In this document: positions 1-10,200 of the stretch, one piece after another
Layout of the letters: every line of letters begins with the position of its first letter
How positions within the stretch are numbered: position 1 is the stretch's first letter
Source: Vibrio sp. NTOU-M3
GTDB lineage: Bacteria; Pseudomonadota; Gammaproteobacteria; Enterobacterales; Vibrionaceae
Reading direction: 5' to 3'
DNA: 64,000 nucleotides
NCBI RefSeq assembly: GCF_040869035.1
Contig: NZ_CP162100.1
Coordinates: forward strand, 2,108,001-2,172,000
The notes under the pieces: generated by a model
Told to the model about the DNA's origin: nothing
The model's database searches: none
Seen by the model: only the letters and a program-made list of their open reading frames with translations
Position numbers and translations under genes: made by a program

Positions 1-490
1 AAAACAGTTGGCGATGGAGCTCCTATCTTGGACACGCTTTGAGGGCAGTAAGGAATTTGTGGTTGCTCTGCCTTCAGGCACTGGAACTACGGCACTGTAT
101 TTACACAAGCACCTTGCACCCCACGGCATCGATGTGATCACGTGCCCTTGTGTCGGTGGCAAAGATTATTTAGTTCAACAATTTGAAGAGCTGGGAGAAA
201 CGTCTCACCCAATGATCCTTGAACTGGAGAAAAAGCATCATTTCGGTAAACTTTATTATGAAGATTATCTGATCTGGCAGTCGTTGCTTGAACAGACCAA
301 TATCGAGTTTGAACTCTTGTACGACCCGATGATGTGGCAATGTTTAAGTCAATGGCATCAGCAAAACAGTGATAAAACCCTGATCTATATTCATCAGGGA
401 GGATTGCTTGGCAACGAGAGCATGTTACCAAGATATGAGCGGCAATATGGCCTAGCAGGCGCATGCAGCGACGAGAAGGAAGTAATATGA
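1..490 (+). CDS. PLP-dependent ACC deaminase / D-cysteine desulfhydrase family protein (5' truncated)
   Basis: The reading frame is open at the window edge, so the true start lies upstream and only about the C-terminal half is here. The glycine/serine-rich loop SGTGTTALYL near residue 25 of the visible part matches the phosphate-binding loop of fold-type II PLP enzymes. The late motif HQGGLLGNESM matches the HTGGxxG signature of the 1-aminocyclopropane-1-carboxylate deaminase / D-cysteine desulfhydrase family. The catalytic lysine would be in the missing part. Members of this family cleave or deaminate small amino acids such as D-cysteine; the substrate cannot be told from this fragment. The stop codon overlaps the next start (ATGA), so the two genes are probably translationally coupled. 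Confidence 0.82.
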   Translation, partial: KQLAMELLSWTRFEGSKEFVVALPSGTGTTALYLHKHLAPHGIDVITCPCVGGKDYLVQQFEELGETSHPMILELEKKHHFGKLYYEDYLIWQSLLEQTNIEFELLYDPMMWQCLSQWHQQNSDKTLIYIHQGGLLGNESMLPRYERQYGLAGACSDEKEVI

Positions 491-753
491 AATATGGGTT
501 ACTGCTGCTTTTGATGTTCTCTGGTATCACAAGCGCCAAAGTGATTTCGACACCATCGAAACCTATCGTTGCCGTCGATGGAAGTGAGCTTGCCAAGCGT
601 GTTTGTTACTATCAAGATCAGGCGTACTCACTCGGCGCCGTTTTACAAGTGGGTGAGCACTATTTAATTTGCACTGAAGCCAACAAATACGAAACCAACG
701 GCGCATTAAAGTGGGAGCCGTTAAAAGAGTCCTCAGCTAAAATCACACACTAG
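487..753 (+). CDS. DUF1496 family small exported protein
   Basis: 88 residues. The N-terminus (MKYGLLLLLMFSGITSAK) is a clear signal peptide with likely cleavage after SA. The mature part holds the pattern CYYQDQAYSLGAVL...LIC, with two cysteines that could pair in the periplasm, and it ends with a conserved KW. I recognise this as DUF1496, known from Vibrio and Alteromonas relatives and without known function. I chose the ATG at 487 over an in-frame start at 463 because it puts the signal peptide at the very N-terminus and overlaps the stop of the upstream deaminase as ATGA. Confidence 0.75.
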   Translation: MKYGLLLLLMFSGITSAKVISTPSKPIVAVDGSELAKRVCYYQDQAYSLGAVLQVGEHYLICTEANKYETNGALKWEPLKESSAKITH

Positions 754-766
754 CGCACTTTACGCG

Positions 767-1624
767 TTACATACACGCGATCAACGACTGCTCCTTCCCG
801 CCTAATACACTTGAGATATGCGCTTCAACAATCTCTTGGTGACGTCCTGATTGCTTAAGAGAAATAATCGCCTGATTGATTAATGTGACCAATTTCTCCG
901 CCCTTGGCGACTGCTTTGAAACCATTAAGTAAAAATTGACGGGTGCCATATCTAATTTCTGGCAACCCACCTCTTCAAAATGAGTCACCTTCCCCGTCGC
1001 CAGCCCACCAGCTATTAAAGATGCTTGGGTTTCAAATACATTGCATCGGCCATGTGCTAACAGCTGAAGTAAACTGTCGATATTATTATGGGTGGAATAG
1101 ATAATGTTTTCCTGAGGAATGCCATACGCTGAGGTATATATTTCATAATTCCAGCCTTGCATACCGCAAATCTTGAAATGCTTCAGCTCGTCCATGGATG
1201 TGACTAGCTTTTGTGTCACCGGGTTTACGACACCATTTGGATATTCGGAGTACGAGAAAAAGAGGCTCGATGGCGCGGAATAAAGTGGCCCCACAAAATA
1301 GTAATGCTCAGCGCGACTGTCGTTAAATGTGGCATCCGATGCCACCTCATGCTTCCCAATCGACTTATAATTTTCGGTATTTTTAAGGCATCGAGACCAA
1401 GGGATTAGCTGAGGTTCAAACTCAATATCGATGATTTCAGAAATCGCTTTAAACAGGTCAACATTAACACCTTGAGGCGTTTTATCTTCCAGTTTTTCAT
1501 CACTCGACAAGCTATAAAAATAGGGAGCCCAAGGCTCCCCACATACTTTAATGGCACTTTCTTTCGCAAAGGCATTGCTGCATATAAACAAGAACACAAT
1601 CAAACCAATGGCTTTCAATCCCAT
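767..1624 (-). CDS. Orphan periplasmic solute-binding protein, family 3 (amino-acid type)
   Basis: 285 residues with a signal peptide (hydrophobic residues 5-18, cleavage after AFA). The mature protein has the SBP_bac_3 pattern: a WAPYFY ligand-pocket segment near residue 33, a DLFKAISE helix, then ATFNDSRAEHYYF. No ABC permease or ATPase gene lies next to it, so it is an orphan binding protein; such proteins can feed a distant transporter or act as sensors. It lies 57 bases downstream of gabD on the same strand and could be cotranscribed. The ligand is unknown. The family call is fairly sure; the role is not. Confidence 0.75.
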   Translation of the reverse strand: MGLKAIGLIVFLFICSNAFAKESAIKVCGEPWAPYFYSLSSDEKLEDKTPQGVNVDLFKAISEIIDIEFEPQLIPWSRCLKNTENYKSIGKHEVASDATFNDSRAEHYYFVGPLYSAPSSLFFSYSEYPNGVVNPVTQKLVTSMDELKHFKICGMQGWNYEIYTSAYGIPQENIIYSTHNNIDSLLQLLAHGRCNVFETQASLIAGGLATGKVTHFEEVGCQKLDMAPVNFYLMVSKQSPRAEKLVTLINQAIISLKQSGRHQEIVEAHISSVLGGKEQSLIACM

Positions 1625-1681
1625 TATCTATTCCTAACTTATGCAAATGCTAAAAGTATAGATAATGTTCTGAAATTCGCG

Positions 1682-3130
1682 TTACTTTAGCCCGCCCATT
1701 AACACATATTTTTGCTCTAGATATTCTTCGATTCCTGCTCTGCCACCTTCACGCCCTAACCCGCTTTCTTTAACACCACCAAATGGGGCACTTGCGGTTG
1801 AAATCAGCCCTTGGTTGACACCAACCATGCCAGATTCCAACGCTTCACTAACCCTAAATGCCCGAGCTAGGTCTTGCGTATAAACATAACTCGCTAAACC
1901 CACTTCTGTCTGATTAGCCCGCTCTATCACTTCCTCTTCATCATGAAAACGGTAGAGCGGTGCTAACGGCCCAAAGGTTTCTTCAGTGGTGCAAAGCATC
2001 TCATCACTCACTTCCGTCAACACAATAGGCGCAACAAGTAACCCTTCCGAAAAGTGCGCTTTCCCAGAGCTCAACTGTGCTCCTTTTTGCAACGCATCTT
2101 CAACATGGCTCTGCACCTTATTCACAGCAGCTTGGTTGATTAATGGCCCTAAGTCGCTCTGTTCAAGCCCATTTCCTATCTTCATTTTTCGCAGCTTATC
2201 AACCAGTAAGTTGGTGAACTTGTCATAAACCGCATCGTGGACATAAATGCGGTTGGCACAAACACAGGTTTGACCCGCATTGCGAAATTTCGCCACAAGT
2301 AAACCATCAACCGCAGCCGTCAGATCTGCATCGTCAAACACAATAAATGGTGCATTACCGCCAAGTTCTAACGACAGCTTTTTGATGTTGTCGGCACATT
2401 GCGCCATCAACAGTTTCCCCACCCGAGTCGAACCCGTAAAGGAGAGTTTTCGAATGCGCTTATCACGAGCAAGCCGTTCGCCGATCCGTGGTGCATCGCC
2501 CGTTACCACTTGCAATAACCCGGCAGGTAGTCCTGCTTGATGCGCTAATTCTGCTAGCGCTAATGCCGTAAAGGGCGTATCCGGCGCTGGCTTTAAGACC
2601 ACCGCGCACCCTGCGGCAAAAGCCGGCGCGCATTTGCGGGTGATCATCGCTGCTGGAAAATTCCATGGCGTAATGGCAGCGACCACACCGACAGGCTCTT
2701 TGTTGACCATCACTTTAGCACCATCGACATGAGAAGGAATGATTTCGCCATACACTCGCTTCGATTCCTCGGCATACCACTGAACAAAACTCGCGGCATA
2801 GTGAATTTCACCCAGTGCTTCTTTCAGTGGTTTACCTTGCTCGCAAGTTAAGATCATGGCCAGATCATCTGCGTTTTCCATGATCAACTGATACCAGCGT
2901 TGCAACACGCGCGATTTTTCTGCAGCCAGAGTCTGCTTCCACAGCCCAAACGCTTTTTCTGCTCCAACAATGGCCTGTTCAACCTGCGCGCAAGTCAAAT
3001 TCGGTACGTGGCCCAATAACTTGCCATCAAAAGGATTACGGACTTCTGTTTTCGCTAAGTTATCACTGTCAATCCACAAGCCATCGACATAACACTGCTG
3101 TTTAAGTAAGGAGGGATGTGTAAGTTTCAT
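1682..3130 (-). CDS. gabD: NAD(P)+-dependent succinate-semialdehyde dehydrogenase
   Basis: 482 residues, the same length as E. coli GabD. It oxidises succinate semialdehyde to succinate in GABA and polyamine breakdown in the cytoplasm. Visible aldehyde dehydrogenase motifs are the ITPWNFP segment of the cofactor pocket, FTGSTRVGK, the general-base segment LELGGNAPF and the nucleophile segment NAGQTCVCANR. I chose the ATG at 3130, preceded by AAGG on the minus strand, over an upstream in-frame start at 3187 because it restores family length and the usual N-terminus. A LysR gene lies directly upstream on the same strand and may regulate it. No gabT aminotransferase is nearby. Confidence 0.9.
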   Translation of the reverse strand: MKLTHPSLLKQQCYVDGLWIDSDNLAKTEVRNPFDGKLLGHVPNLTCAQVEQAIVGAEKAFGLWKQTLAAEKSRVLQRWYQLIMENADDLAMILTCEQGKPLKEALGEIHYAASFVQWYAEESKRVYGEIIPSHVDGAKVMVNKEPVGVVAAITPWNFPAAMITRKCAPAFAAGCAVVLKPAPDTPFTALALAELAHQAGLPAGLLQVVTGDAPRIGERLARDKRIRKLSFTGSTRVGKLLMAQCADNIKKLSLELGGNAPFIVFDDADLTAAVDGLLVAKFRNAGQTCVCANRIYVHDAVYDKFTNLLVDKLRKMKIGNGLEQSDLGPLINQAAVNKVQSHVEDALQKGAQLSSGKAHFSEGLLVAPIVLTEVSDEMLCTTEETFGPLAPLYRFHDEEEVIERANQTEVGLASYVYTQDLARAFRVSEALESGMVGVNQGLISTASAPFGGVKESGLGREGGRAGIEEYLEQKYVLMGGLK

Positions 3131-3205
3131 TGAATCAACCTTAGTTGTGGGTGACACGAAAAGAGGAAAGTAGCATACACCCGTCATATTGTACGTTTTG
3201 TGAAA

Positions 3206-4066
3206 TTATCGGAACTTCTCTCGGAAGAGGTCAATCAACACCCGCACCTTTTGTGGCAAAAACGCTGCCGATGGATAAATCAAGGTTAGATGTTGCTGTG
3301 GATGTTGTATGTGAGGTAGCACCTCCACCAAATCACCCGACTCCAAAGCGGGTTTGGAATGCACTTGTGGCAGCAATGCAATACCACCGCCAGAAATTGC
3401 CATAGAGCGCAGCAGATTCAGATCATCAGACTTTAACAAGATTTTAATGTCATCTGCGATAAGCTCTGCATTATAGCGATTAGTCAGCAGCCGATGATGC
3501 GCCAAATCTTCAAGTTGGGTGATCTCGGGGTGAGATTGAAGATAAGCCTTGGATGCGACAAAGTGACTGCGATAATGCAACAAACTAAACTGAACATAAC
3601 TATCGTCTGTGACCTTTACGGCGCTAGGCAGTAGCTGTAAATCAAAGGCTTGACGCTTGAGATCTACGCTCTCTTGATGGTTTTCAATTTCAACACAAAT
3701 ATCAGGAAAGCGCGCCGTATAATCGGAGATGATGCTATTAAAGGCACTTGAGGTCATCAACGCCGAAGGAATCGCAAGCCTAACCGTTCCTGCCAACTCT
3801 TTTTGATACTCTTCAACAATAGTCAAGCCTTGCTGAATATGCTCTATCGGTTGATTTACCAGCTCAAACAGACGTTTTCCATTTTCCGTCAGCTCAATGG
3901 TTCTGGTGGTTCGGATCAACAGCTGGCACCCTATCGCCTGCTCTAGTTCTTGTAAGCGGCGGCTCACTTTAGAACGTTGCATATTGTTCGCCGTTGCGGC
4001 AGCACTGATCCCGCCATGAAGAACGGTTTGAGTGAAGAGATACAGATCGTCGTAGCTTGCGTTCAT
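3206..4066 (-). CDS. LysR-family transcriptional regulator
   Basis: 286 residues. The N-terminal winged helix-turn-helix (about residues 1-60) carries GGISAAATANNMQRSKVSRRLQELEQ-type spacing and the LysR hallmark LLIRTTRTIELTENG. The C-terminal part is a LysR effector-binding domain, with a late SGGGIALLP segment. It sits between gabD (same strand, 75 bases downstream) and a divergent HlyD/DUF2955 efflux pair starting 102 bases away. The divergent layout suggests it controls the efflux genes (as AaeR does for aaeAB), but control of gabD is equally possible. The inducer is unknown. Confidence 0.88.
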   Translation of the reverse strand: MNASYDDLYLFTQTVLHGGISAAATANNMQRSKVSRRLQELEQAIGCQLLIRTTRTIELTENGKRLFELVNQPIEHIQQGLTIVEEYQKELAGTVRLAIPSALMTSSAFNSIISDYTARFPDICVEIENHQESVDLKRQAFDLQLLPSAVKVTDDSYVQFSLLHYRSHFVASKAYLQSHPEITQLEDLAHHRLLTNRYNAELIADDIKILLKSDDLNLLRSMAISGGGIALLPQVHSKPALESGDLVEVLPHIQHPQQHLTLIYPSAAFLPQKVRVLIDLFREKFR

Positions 4067-4168
4067 TGTCCTATAAATAGCTCACAAATGTTCATTCTTG
4101 CATTCTACTCGAACACAAACACATTCTCTATAATCCTCGCCTTGTTCAATAAGAATTAGCTCAACATT

Positions 4169-5236
4169 ATGCCGACAGCCGACCACAAATTTCGCTTATG
4201 GATGCGCACATTAATTGTCCTATTTGTAATACTATTTGCTTACATTGTAATTGCTGACCGCCAAGCACCACTCACTACAGAAAGCCGAGTTCAAGGCTAT
4301 GTGGTGCAAATTGCCCCCGAAGTCTCTGGCAAAGTGACTGATGTCGCGGTACGCAATAACCAACACGTTAGCGCTGGCGAAGTCTTATTCAAAATTGACG
4401 ATCGTAAATACCGCCTTGCGCTGAAACAAGCCGAGCTCTCGCTGGATTCAGCATACGAGAAAGAACAGACGCTATACGCGCAAAGAGAAGCCGCTTTAGC
4501 TAACATTACCCGTGCATCAGCAACCTACAACAACGCCCACCGGGAATACCAGCGCCAACAAAAGCTTTCAAAGCAAAACCTAACGTCAAAGTCAGCGTTA
4601 GATAACGCCCTTGCTCAATATCAAGTGACCCGCGCAGCACTCAAAGCAGAAAAACAAAACTTAAACGTTATTGAAGCACAACTTGGTAATGGCAAAGGCC
4701 AAAGTACGCCCGTTCAGGTGGCAAAAAACACCTTAGAGAAAGCGCAATTAGACTTGAACAACACTCAAGTGTTGGCCCCTAAAGATGGAGTGGTGACTAA
4801 CTTGCAAGTGGACGTGGGAACTATGGCAAACAGTAACATGCCTTTAGTCACTTTCGTGCCAACGGGCTCACTTTGGGTCGCCGCAGACTTTCGAGAAAAG
4901 TCCGTTGCGAACGTAAACCAAGATTATCATGCGTTAGTGGCCTTCGATGCCATGCCTGGTAACGTTTACCCATTTACACTTTCAAGCCGAGATTACGGTG
5001 TGGCGGCGGCACAACAAACACCAAACGGTGCATTAACCAAAGTGGAAGTAAACAACCGTTGGGTACGTGATGCCCAGCGCACACGAGTGAACCTTGCCGC
5101 AGAAGAAGCCATGCCACCTGCTTTGTTTGTTGGTTCCCGCGCCACCGTGGTGCTTTACCCAGACAACAGTGCATTGTGGCAGTGGCTGGCTAAGCTACAA
5201 ATCCATGTGGCAAGCTGGTTCCACTACATTTACTAA
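4169..5236 (+). CDS. HlyD-family membrane fusion protein of an efflux pump
   Basis: 355 residues. One N-terminal transmembrane segment (about residues 13-29) is followed by the first half of a biotinyl-lipoyl-like domain (VQGYVVQIAPEVSGKV). A long alpha-helical hairpin rich in Gln, Ala and Glu follows (about 80-195), then the second half (QVLAPKDGVVTNLQVDVG). This is the EmrA/AaeA/YibH type of periplasmic adaptor. It is followed 9 bases later by a DUF2955 membrane protein, so the two very likely form one export unit. A tolC-like outer membrane partner is not in the window. The exported substrate is unknown; aromatic acids are a possibility by analogy with AaeAB. Confidence 0.88.
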   Translation: MPTADHKFRLWMRTLIVLFVILFAYIVIADRQAPLTTESRVQGYVVQIAPEVSGKVTDVAVRNNQHVSAGEVLFKIDDRKYRLALKQAELSLDSAYEKEQTLYAQREAALANITRASATYNNAHREYQRQQKLSKQNLTSKSALDNALAQYQVTRAALKAEKQNLNVIEAQLGNGKGQSTPVQVAKNTLEKAQLDLNNTQVLAPKDGVVTNLQVDVGTMANSNMPLVTFVPTGSLWVAADFREKSVANVNQDYHALVAFDAMPGNVYPFTLSSRDYGVAAAQQTPNGALTKVEVNNRWVRDAQRTRVNLAAEEAMPPALFVGSRATVVLYPDNSALWQWLAKLQIHVASWFHYIY

Positions 5237-5245
5237 GGTGTGACC

Positions 5246-6253
5246 ATGAGAACAATGCGAATCTGGTTCGGCTGCTCGCTTGGGTTGGCACTGAGTATGA
5301 TCTTCGGTTGGTCTTACGGCTTCTTTGCTGTCATGATGCCGCTGTTCATCTTAAGCCGAGCGGATCACTTTCATCTGCCAATGCTAATAATGGTGGTGGT
5401 CTCTGCGATTTGGACTACGCTTCAAGCCACCTTTATCGTGGAGTATTTGCAGTTTCATCCAACCCTAATGACGGTTGCTGTTGGCATTATGATGCTATTG
5501 AAATGCATTGCGATGATGCGCCCGCAAAGTTATCTATTTGGTTACATGGGTCTGCTCGTTGGTTCGATTGTACTGAACTTTGCCAGCTACAATTTTATCG
5601 ATATTGAAGAGTTCAACGTCAACCTTTGGGTAATTGTATTGGCGAATGTGGGTGTTTGTGCACTCGCTTACTGGGTCTTCCCTGAACCGCCTTCAAAAAC
5701 GAATGTAGAAGAACAACCCAGCACTCCGGTTAAAAGTGATATCGACTACATTAGCCAAGTTGCCATGGGTTGGGTGGTTGCGATGGCTGCATTTCTGCTT
5801 TTTCAGGTAGCAGACTTGTATGACTCACTGTCTGCGCAGGCTTCAATCTTGATTGTACTTACACCCATGACATTAGCGGGTTCCATGGCAATGGCAAAAA
5901 TCCGCATTATTGGTACGTTTCTCGGCTGCCTTGCGGGCATGTTGATCCAACTGCTGCTTGGCCGTTGGTTTAGTGAGGGGATTCTATTTTGGCTTGCCTT
6001 TACCATTGCCGCAGGCCCTTTCTGCCTCTGGCTAACAAAAGGCCAAATAAAAGCGGCGATTGCCTTCTCGGCAATGTCGGCGCTGGCGGTTCCTTTAACC
6101 ACCTCGTTGGTGCCCGAGCAAAAAGACGCGTTCTTCTCTATTCTATACCGCTTCAGCTCTATCTTTGTCGCCGTCACGCTTACAGCTATGGTAATGTGGG
6201 TTGTACATCACGGCATTCGGGTGAGCTTATTAAAACAAGCCAAACGCGGATAA
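5246..6253 (+). CDS. DUF2955 / FUSC-like inner-membrane efflux protein
   Basis: 335 residues from the ATG at 5246, which has AAGG seven bases upstream; a GTG at 5240 is the alternative. The protein is two blocks of closely packed hydrophobic segments (about residues 5-145 and 175-325) with a short polar linker carrying EEQPSTPVKSD between them, the layout of the DUF2955/FUSC transporter family. It pairs with the preceding HlyD-family adaptor in an apparent two-gene operon closed by a strong terminator. It is probably the membrane component of the pump. Confidence 0.8.
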   Translation: MRTMRIWFGCSLGLALSMIFGWSYGFFAVMMPLFILSRADHFHLPMLIMVVVSAIWTTLQATFIVEYLQFHPTLMTVAVGIMMLLKCIAMMRPQSYLFGYMGLLVGSIVLNFASYNFIDIEEFNVNLWVIVLANVGVCALAYWVFPEPPSKTNVEEQPSTPVKSDIDYISQVAMGWVVAMAAFLLFQVADLYDSLSAQASILIVLTPMTLAGSMAMAKIRIIGTFLGCLAGMLIQLLLGRWFSEGILFWLAFTIAAGPFCLWLTKGQIKAAIAFSAMSALAVPLTTSLVPEQKDAFFSILYRFSSIFVAVTLTAMVMWVVHHGIRVSLLKQAKRG

Positions 6254-6256
6254 AAA

Positions 6257-6281
6257 GGCGCTCTCAAGAGCGCCTTTTTTC
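6257..6281. terminator. Bidirectional Rho-independent terminator
   Basis: The stem AGGCGCTC / GAGCGCCT has a four-base loop. It is followed by TTTTTT on the plus strand and flanked by AAAA on the other side, so it can serve both the DUF2955 gene (plus) and the convergent nucleosidase gene (minus). Confidence 0.9.
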
Positions 6282-6282
6282 A

Positions 6283-7101
6283 TTATTGCTTTTCCAACGC
6301 GGCTAATGCCTTGACCACATTCAGTACATACACTTGGCAATCTATCGCGGTTTGCGGATCAAAATCTTGTTTGTGTAAATCCGTATTGGACAGAATACGA
6401 ATACCAACAAATGGGATTTCATGCGCCTTCGCCACCAACGCAGCTGAGGATGTTTCCATCTCTTCAACCGATGTCCCATAGGTTTTGTGGAGCCAGTTAA
6501 TTCTATCAACTTCGCGGTTCCACTCATCGGCAGTACCAATCACACCTTTTACAACTTTACCGTGGTGATATTCCTTCGCCTGAGACAAAGCTAACTCAAC
6601 CAGCTTATCATCCGCTTTAAACTGCTTATGTTCCACTAGCTCACCGTGATCTCGAAGGCGCATCGTCACATCAAAATTTGCCCATTTGGTTGGGTGAATC
6701 CCACCCTCTTTCGGTGTGAACTCCGATTGGTATGCTCCCATATTAAAACTGGCTTCACCCACCACAATATCACCTCGTTTCAGCGCCGGATCATGCCCAC
6801 CTGACGTGCCTTGGTTAATAATGTACTTTGGCTTAAAGCGTTCAATCGCTAACGCGGTTGATGCAGCCGCATTGGCAATACCAACCTCAGTACGCGCAAT
6901 CACGACCGGATAACCTTCAATCTCCCCTTCCCAAAAGGTCCAAGAGCCCACCATGGTCTTGCTGGATTTTTTCAATACCGAAACCAACGTACTGGTTTCA
7001 ATATCCATTGCGCCCTGAATCAAAATCGGTTGCGGTTTGGCAGCCACGGCAAAAGAGCAAATTGCCGCAAATAAAACAAATAATCTACGAAATAACATCA
7101 T
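6283..7101 (-). CDS. Exported nucleosidase of the MTA/SAH nucleosidase family
   Basis: 272 residues. A signal peptide (residues 1-21, ending AVAAK) precedes a purine-nucleoside phosphorylase fold. Visible family motifs are the N-terminal GAMDIETS segment, the TSGGHDP segment, [12 protein letters not shown] and the late [11 protein letters not shown] purine/ribose-binding motif containing MET-S. The final [13 protein letters not shown] segment resembles the S-N-x-D catalytic aspartate motif. Cytoplasmic Pfs lacks a signal peptide and is about 230 residues long, so this is an exported relative that probably cleaves nucleosides in the periplasm. Several start codons sit together (GTG 7104, ATG 7101, ATG 7098); the signal peptide works with any of them. 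Confidence 0.82.
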   Translation of the reverse strand: MMLFRRLFVLFAAICSFAVAAKPQPILIQGAMDIETSTLVSVLKKSSKTMVGSWTFWEGEIEGYPVVIARTEVGIANAAASTALAIERFKPKYIINQGTSGGHDPALKRGDIVVGEASFNMGAYQSEFTPKEGGIHPTKWANFDVTMRLRDHGELVEHKQFKADDKLVELALSQAKEYHHGKVVKGVIGTADEWNREVDRINWLHKTYGTSVEEMETSSAALVAKAHEIPFVGIRILSNTDLHKQDFDPQTAIDCQVYVLNVVKALAALEKQ

Positions 7102-7269
7102 CACTTACTTACTTACAAAACAATCAAAACGCGCACAACATAGACACAGCAACCGTTTGCGTCAATGAATATTAGAAATGAAAATAGTAAGCGCTCAACG
7201 TTATAAAGACGGTGGATAGTTGGAATGTCTCATTGGCTAAGCGCTCTGAAATTGTTTTAGCTCTAGTTT

Positions 7270-10200
7270 TCATGTATACATGTCCTCAGTTTTGACCAAC
7301 GCTTTGCTCTTGATCTCTAACAGTCCATTCGCATCACAAAAATAACTCAACCCCGCCCAAACTTTCTTAGAACCAACTATATAAACTTGTTTCTTTGCAC
7401 GAGTGATTGCCACATTCAGTATATTTGGTTTACTCGATGCCCAAGTCGCAGAACCTTTTGTCGCTTCTGATACACCTAAAACAAAAATGACGCTTTTTTC
7501 TTCTTTTCCCTGAAACGTATGAACCGTTCCCACACGCCCAGAAAGCCAAGATTTCACTACAGCTTTAGCGACACCATGCTCAACTAGAACTCGTTCAATA
7601 TCTCTCTTCACCCCATCTTTAACTTTCCTAAAGGGGGAAATAACATAAATGTCAGGGAGCTCATTGCTACGTAGATAGTGAGAATAAATCATATTGGCAA
7701 CATATACCCCTTGCTCAGGAACATAATGTTTACCATCCACCTCTCCAGTAATATCCACCCATTGACTTGGCCCCCATGTCACATGTGGCTTTCCATCAGG
7801 CTTTTCATTCCCGTGAAACATTTTATTGTTGTATGCAATTTTATTAGAAATGCTAAACATTGGCTCATCACAGCGGCGATGTACGCGTAAAGGGCTTCCT
7901 AACCATTCGTTGTCGGCGATTTCATAAGTACCATAAGGGTTTACTCTGTCGGCCAATTTTTGAACCGAGGTGACCGTAGGAGACCATGTCATCCATGCAT
8001 CACCTTCAAATTGCTCTTGAGCAAACCCTTCAACAAATTCAGGCGGAATGGTAAAAACAGGCTCAATTTGTAGTGGATCACCAACCACAACAGCACGCTT
8101 CGCTCTAAACAAAGCACCCACAGCTTGCTGAGGTGATGCTTGACCAGCCTCATCAATAAACAACCAGCCAATTTCATTACTATCAAACGAAGAAAACTGT
8201 CTTGCTACAGAAGCAAATGTAGAGGAAACCACAGGTATGAACATGAACAACCACTGCCAAAAAATCTTCGCGGCTTCACGCTCTGAAATAGAATTGCTTA
8301 AAGCTTTAGACATATAGTAAAGCACATTGCTACCGAGCTTATATTTTTCATTTGCTGCAATCAGCCAAGCCTCATGAAGCTCCAACGCCTTTACTGTGAG
8401 GTTTGCTCTTTTAATATTCAGCTCTTCACAGTGTTCAAATGCCCTACGCTGTAGTTCATCCTTTTCAAGATCTGCCTCTCCATCATCAAAACAAACATCT
8501 TTATACCGCTCGAATAAAACAGAGCAAGCCTGAATATCCCTGTCTAGATCCCGACTAAATTGCTCCACTTTCCTCTTATATAGAAAATACTTATCGTTAC
8601 AAGTATCGAGCCGTAATGCCATTTTGTTCAGTAATACACGCCCTTTCCAAAAGGATGGTAACAAAAAGAACAAAATAGACAGTTGCTTGCTTTTTAGCTT
8701 AGTAACAAAGCTCTTTAATCTTAAGCAGCGGAGTTCGAGAGACTCTAATTTGTGTTGATAAATGACCAATTGCTTTTTTCTATTCTTTAATGACCTCAAT
8801 AACTCAAGCTCAGCCATGCAATCTTTCAATGCTTTTTCTGCCTGCTTAAACGATGCTTGCGCACTTGGAAAGTCAGCCTGAATGGCAGAAGTTCTTTTCT
8901 TTAAAAGCTTGATGGTATCGAGCAGTTTCTGATAATTTTCAGCGCCAGATTCGACATCCATATCTTTAGTTGCTGTAAAAAATAAATGTTTATCCACCTT
9001 GTTTCGATTACTTTGGTTGCCAATTGCAGCTGCCATTAACCCCCAGCAATCGTTATCTTCAGATAGCGGATATAAAATTGGCCTATGATGTGCTGGAACA
9101 TCAAACTTATGTTCAGCCGCAAGCTTTTGAGCCGCAGGTTTAAAATACTCGGTTGCCTGATATTGGCTCCCCAAAGACTTTGTTTGTGGTAACTCTTTAG
9201 TAATATTTTCGACTGCCGTGTTATTACTTGAAACAACGACCATCTCAAATCCACAAAGAGCTTGATTCAGTTTAGGAACCGAAACCGCTTTATCATCAAT
9301 CTTCGTTTTAATGTAACCAGTAATCGACTGGCTGATATTTGAAAGACAAGCAAGCACTCTCGCTCTATCGACTAAATTGTTAGCCATGATATCTCGCAGC
9401 ATCGTAGTTTTGCCCGTCCCTGGAGGGCCATTGACGGAATATATGCCTTGAGTTTCCAAATCTCGATATAGCGTATTGATCGCAAACTGCTGCATTAGGC
9501 TCATGTAGTGAGAGTCTTCTCCTGGCCAGCGGCCTGCGGGCGTCATATCAAGCATCAAATGCTTTCTCAGTAACGTCTGCCCTTTCGCACTCAATAAGTC
9601 ATCATATTTATCTTCATTTTTCCCGATATACTGAGCAAGGGCAGAGTTAGGAGCTAACTTACCATCCTGTACATGTTTAATCGCTAATTCCAGATCGCGA
9701 ATATAAAAGCTGTTCAAAATAGAAATAGAGTGAGTAAGCGTAGCTTCTTCATTTTCTGGTTTTTCTTCCGTCTTTTTCTTTCTCTTAGCTAAATCATCCA
9801 ACCGCTGCCCAAGCGCAGAAAAGTCTGGTAATGCAGTAAAAGAAAAATCAGGCAATGTTGGCGTTGGTTGCCCTTTTCTAAACTTCCGTTCATCGAGTTC
9901 AATCATCACAGAAGGAATGTATCGCTCAGAAACCGGCTGAAACTGAATCAATTCATCCAAAGCTTTCAGAAACTCAATTAATTCATACGTTGTCAAAACG
10001 GAAGGATATTGGCATTCTTCTTTTAAATTTGACGCGACGGTGCAAATCTCGCCAAAGCGCTTGTTTAACTTATCGCAATCCTTATCAAAATCGCTCAGTT
10101 TAATCGCAGCCAAAGAGTTCTTCTGAAGCTTACTTATTGCCCAAGGAGCGGTAGAAATTTCTGTCTTATCTAACACTATCTCACCGGTCACATTAACATG

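Noticed and set aside
5803..6177. 124-residue minus-strand open frame inside the DUF2955 gene
   Set aside because: It overlaps fully with a real membrane protein gene in another frame and has no domain or ribosome binding site.
7105..7126. Short tandem ACTT repeat before the nucleosidase gene
   Set aside because: Only about four units and outside the coding frame; too short to argue for phase variation.
7105..7269. Possible attachment site at the far end of the restriction block
   Set aside because: No copy of the tRNA-Ser 3' end was found there, and no integrase is present.
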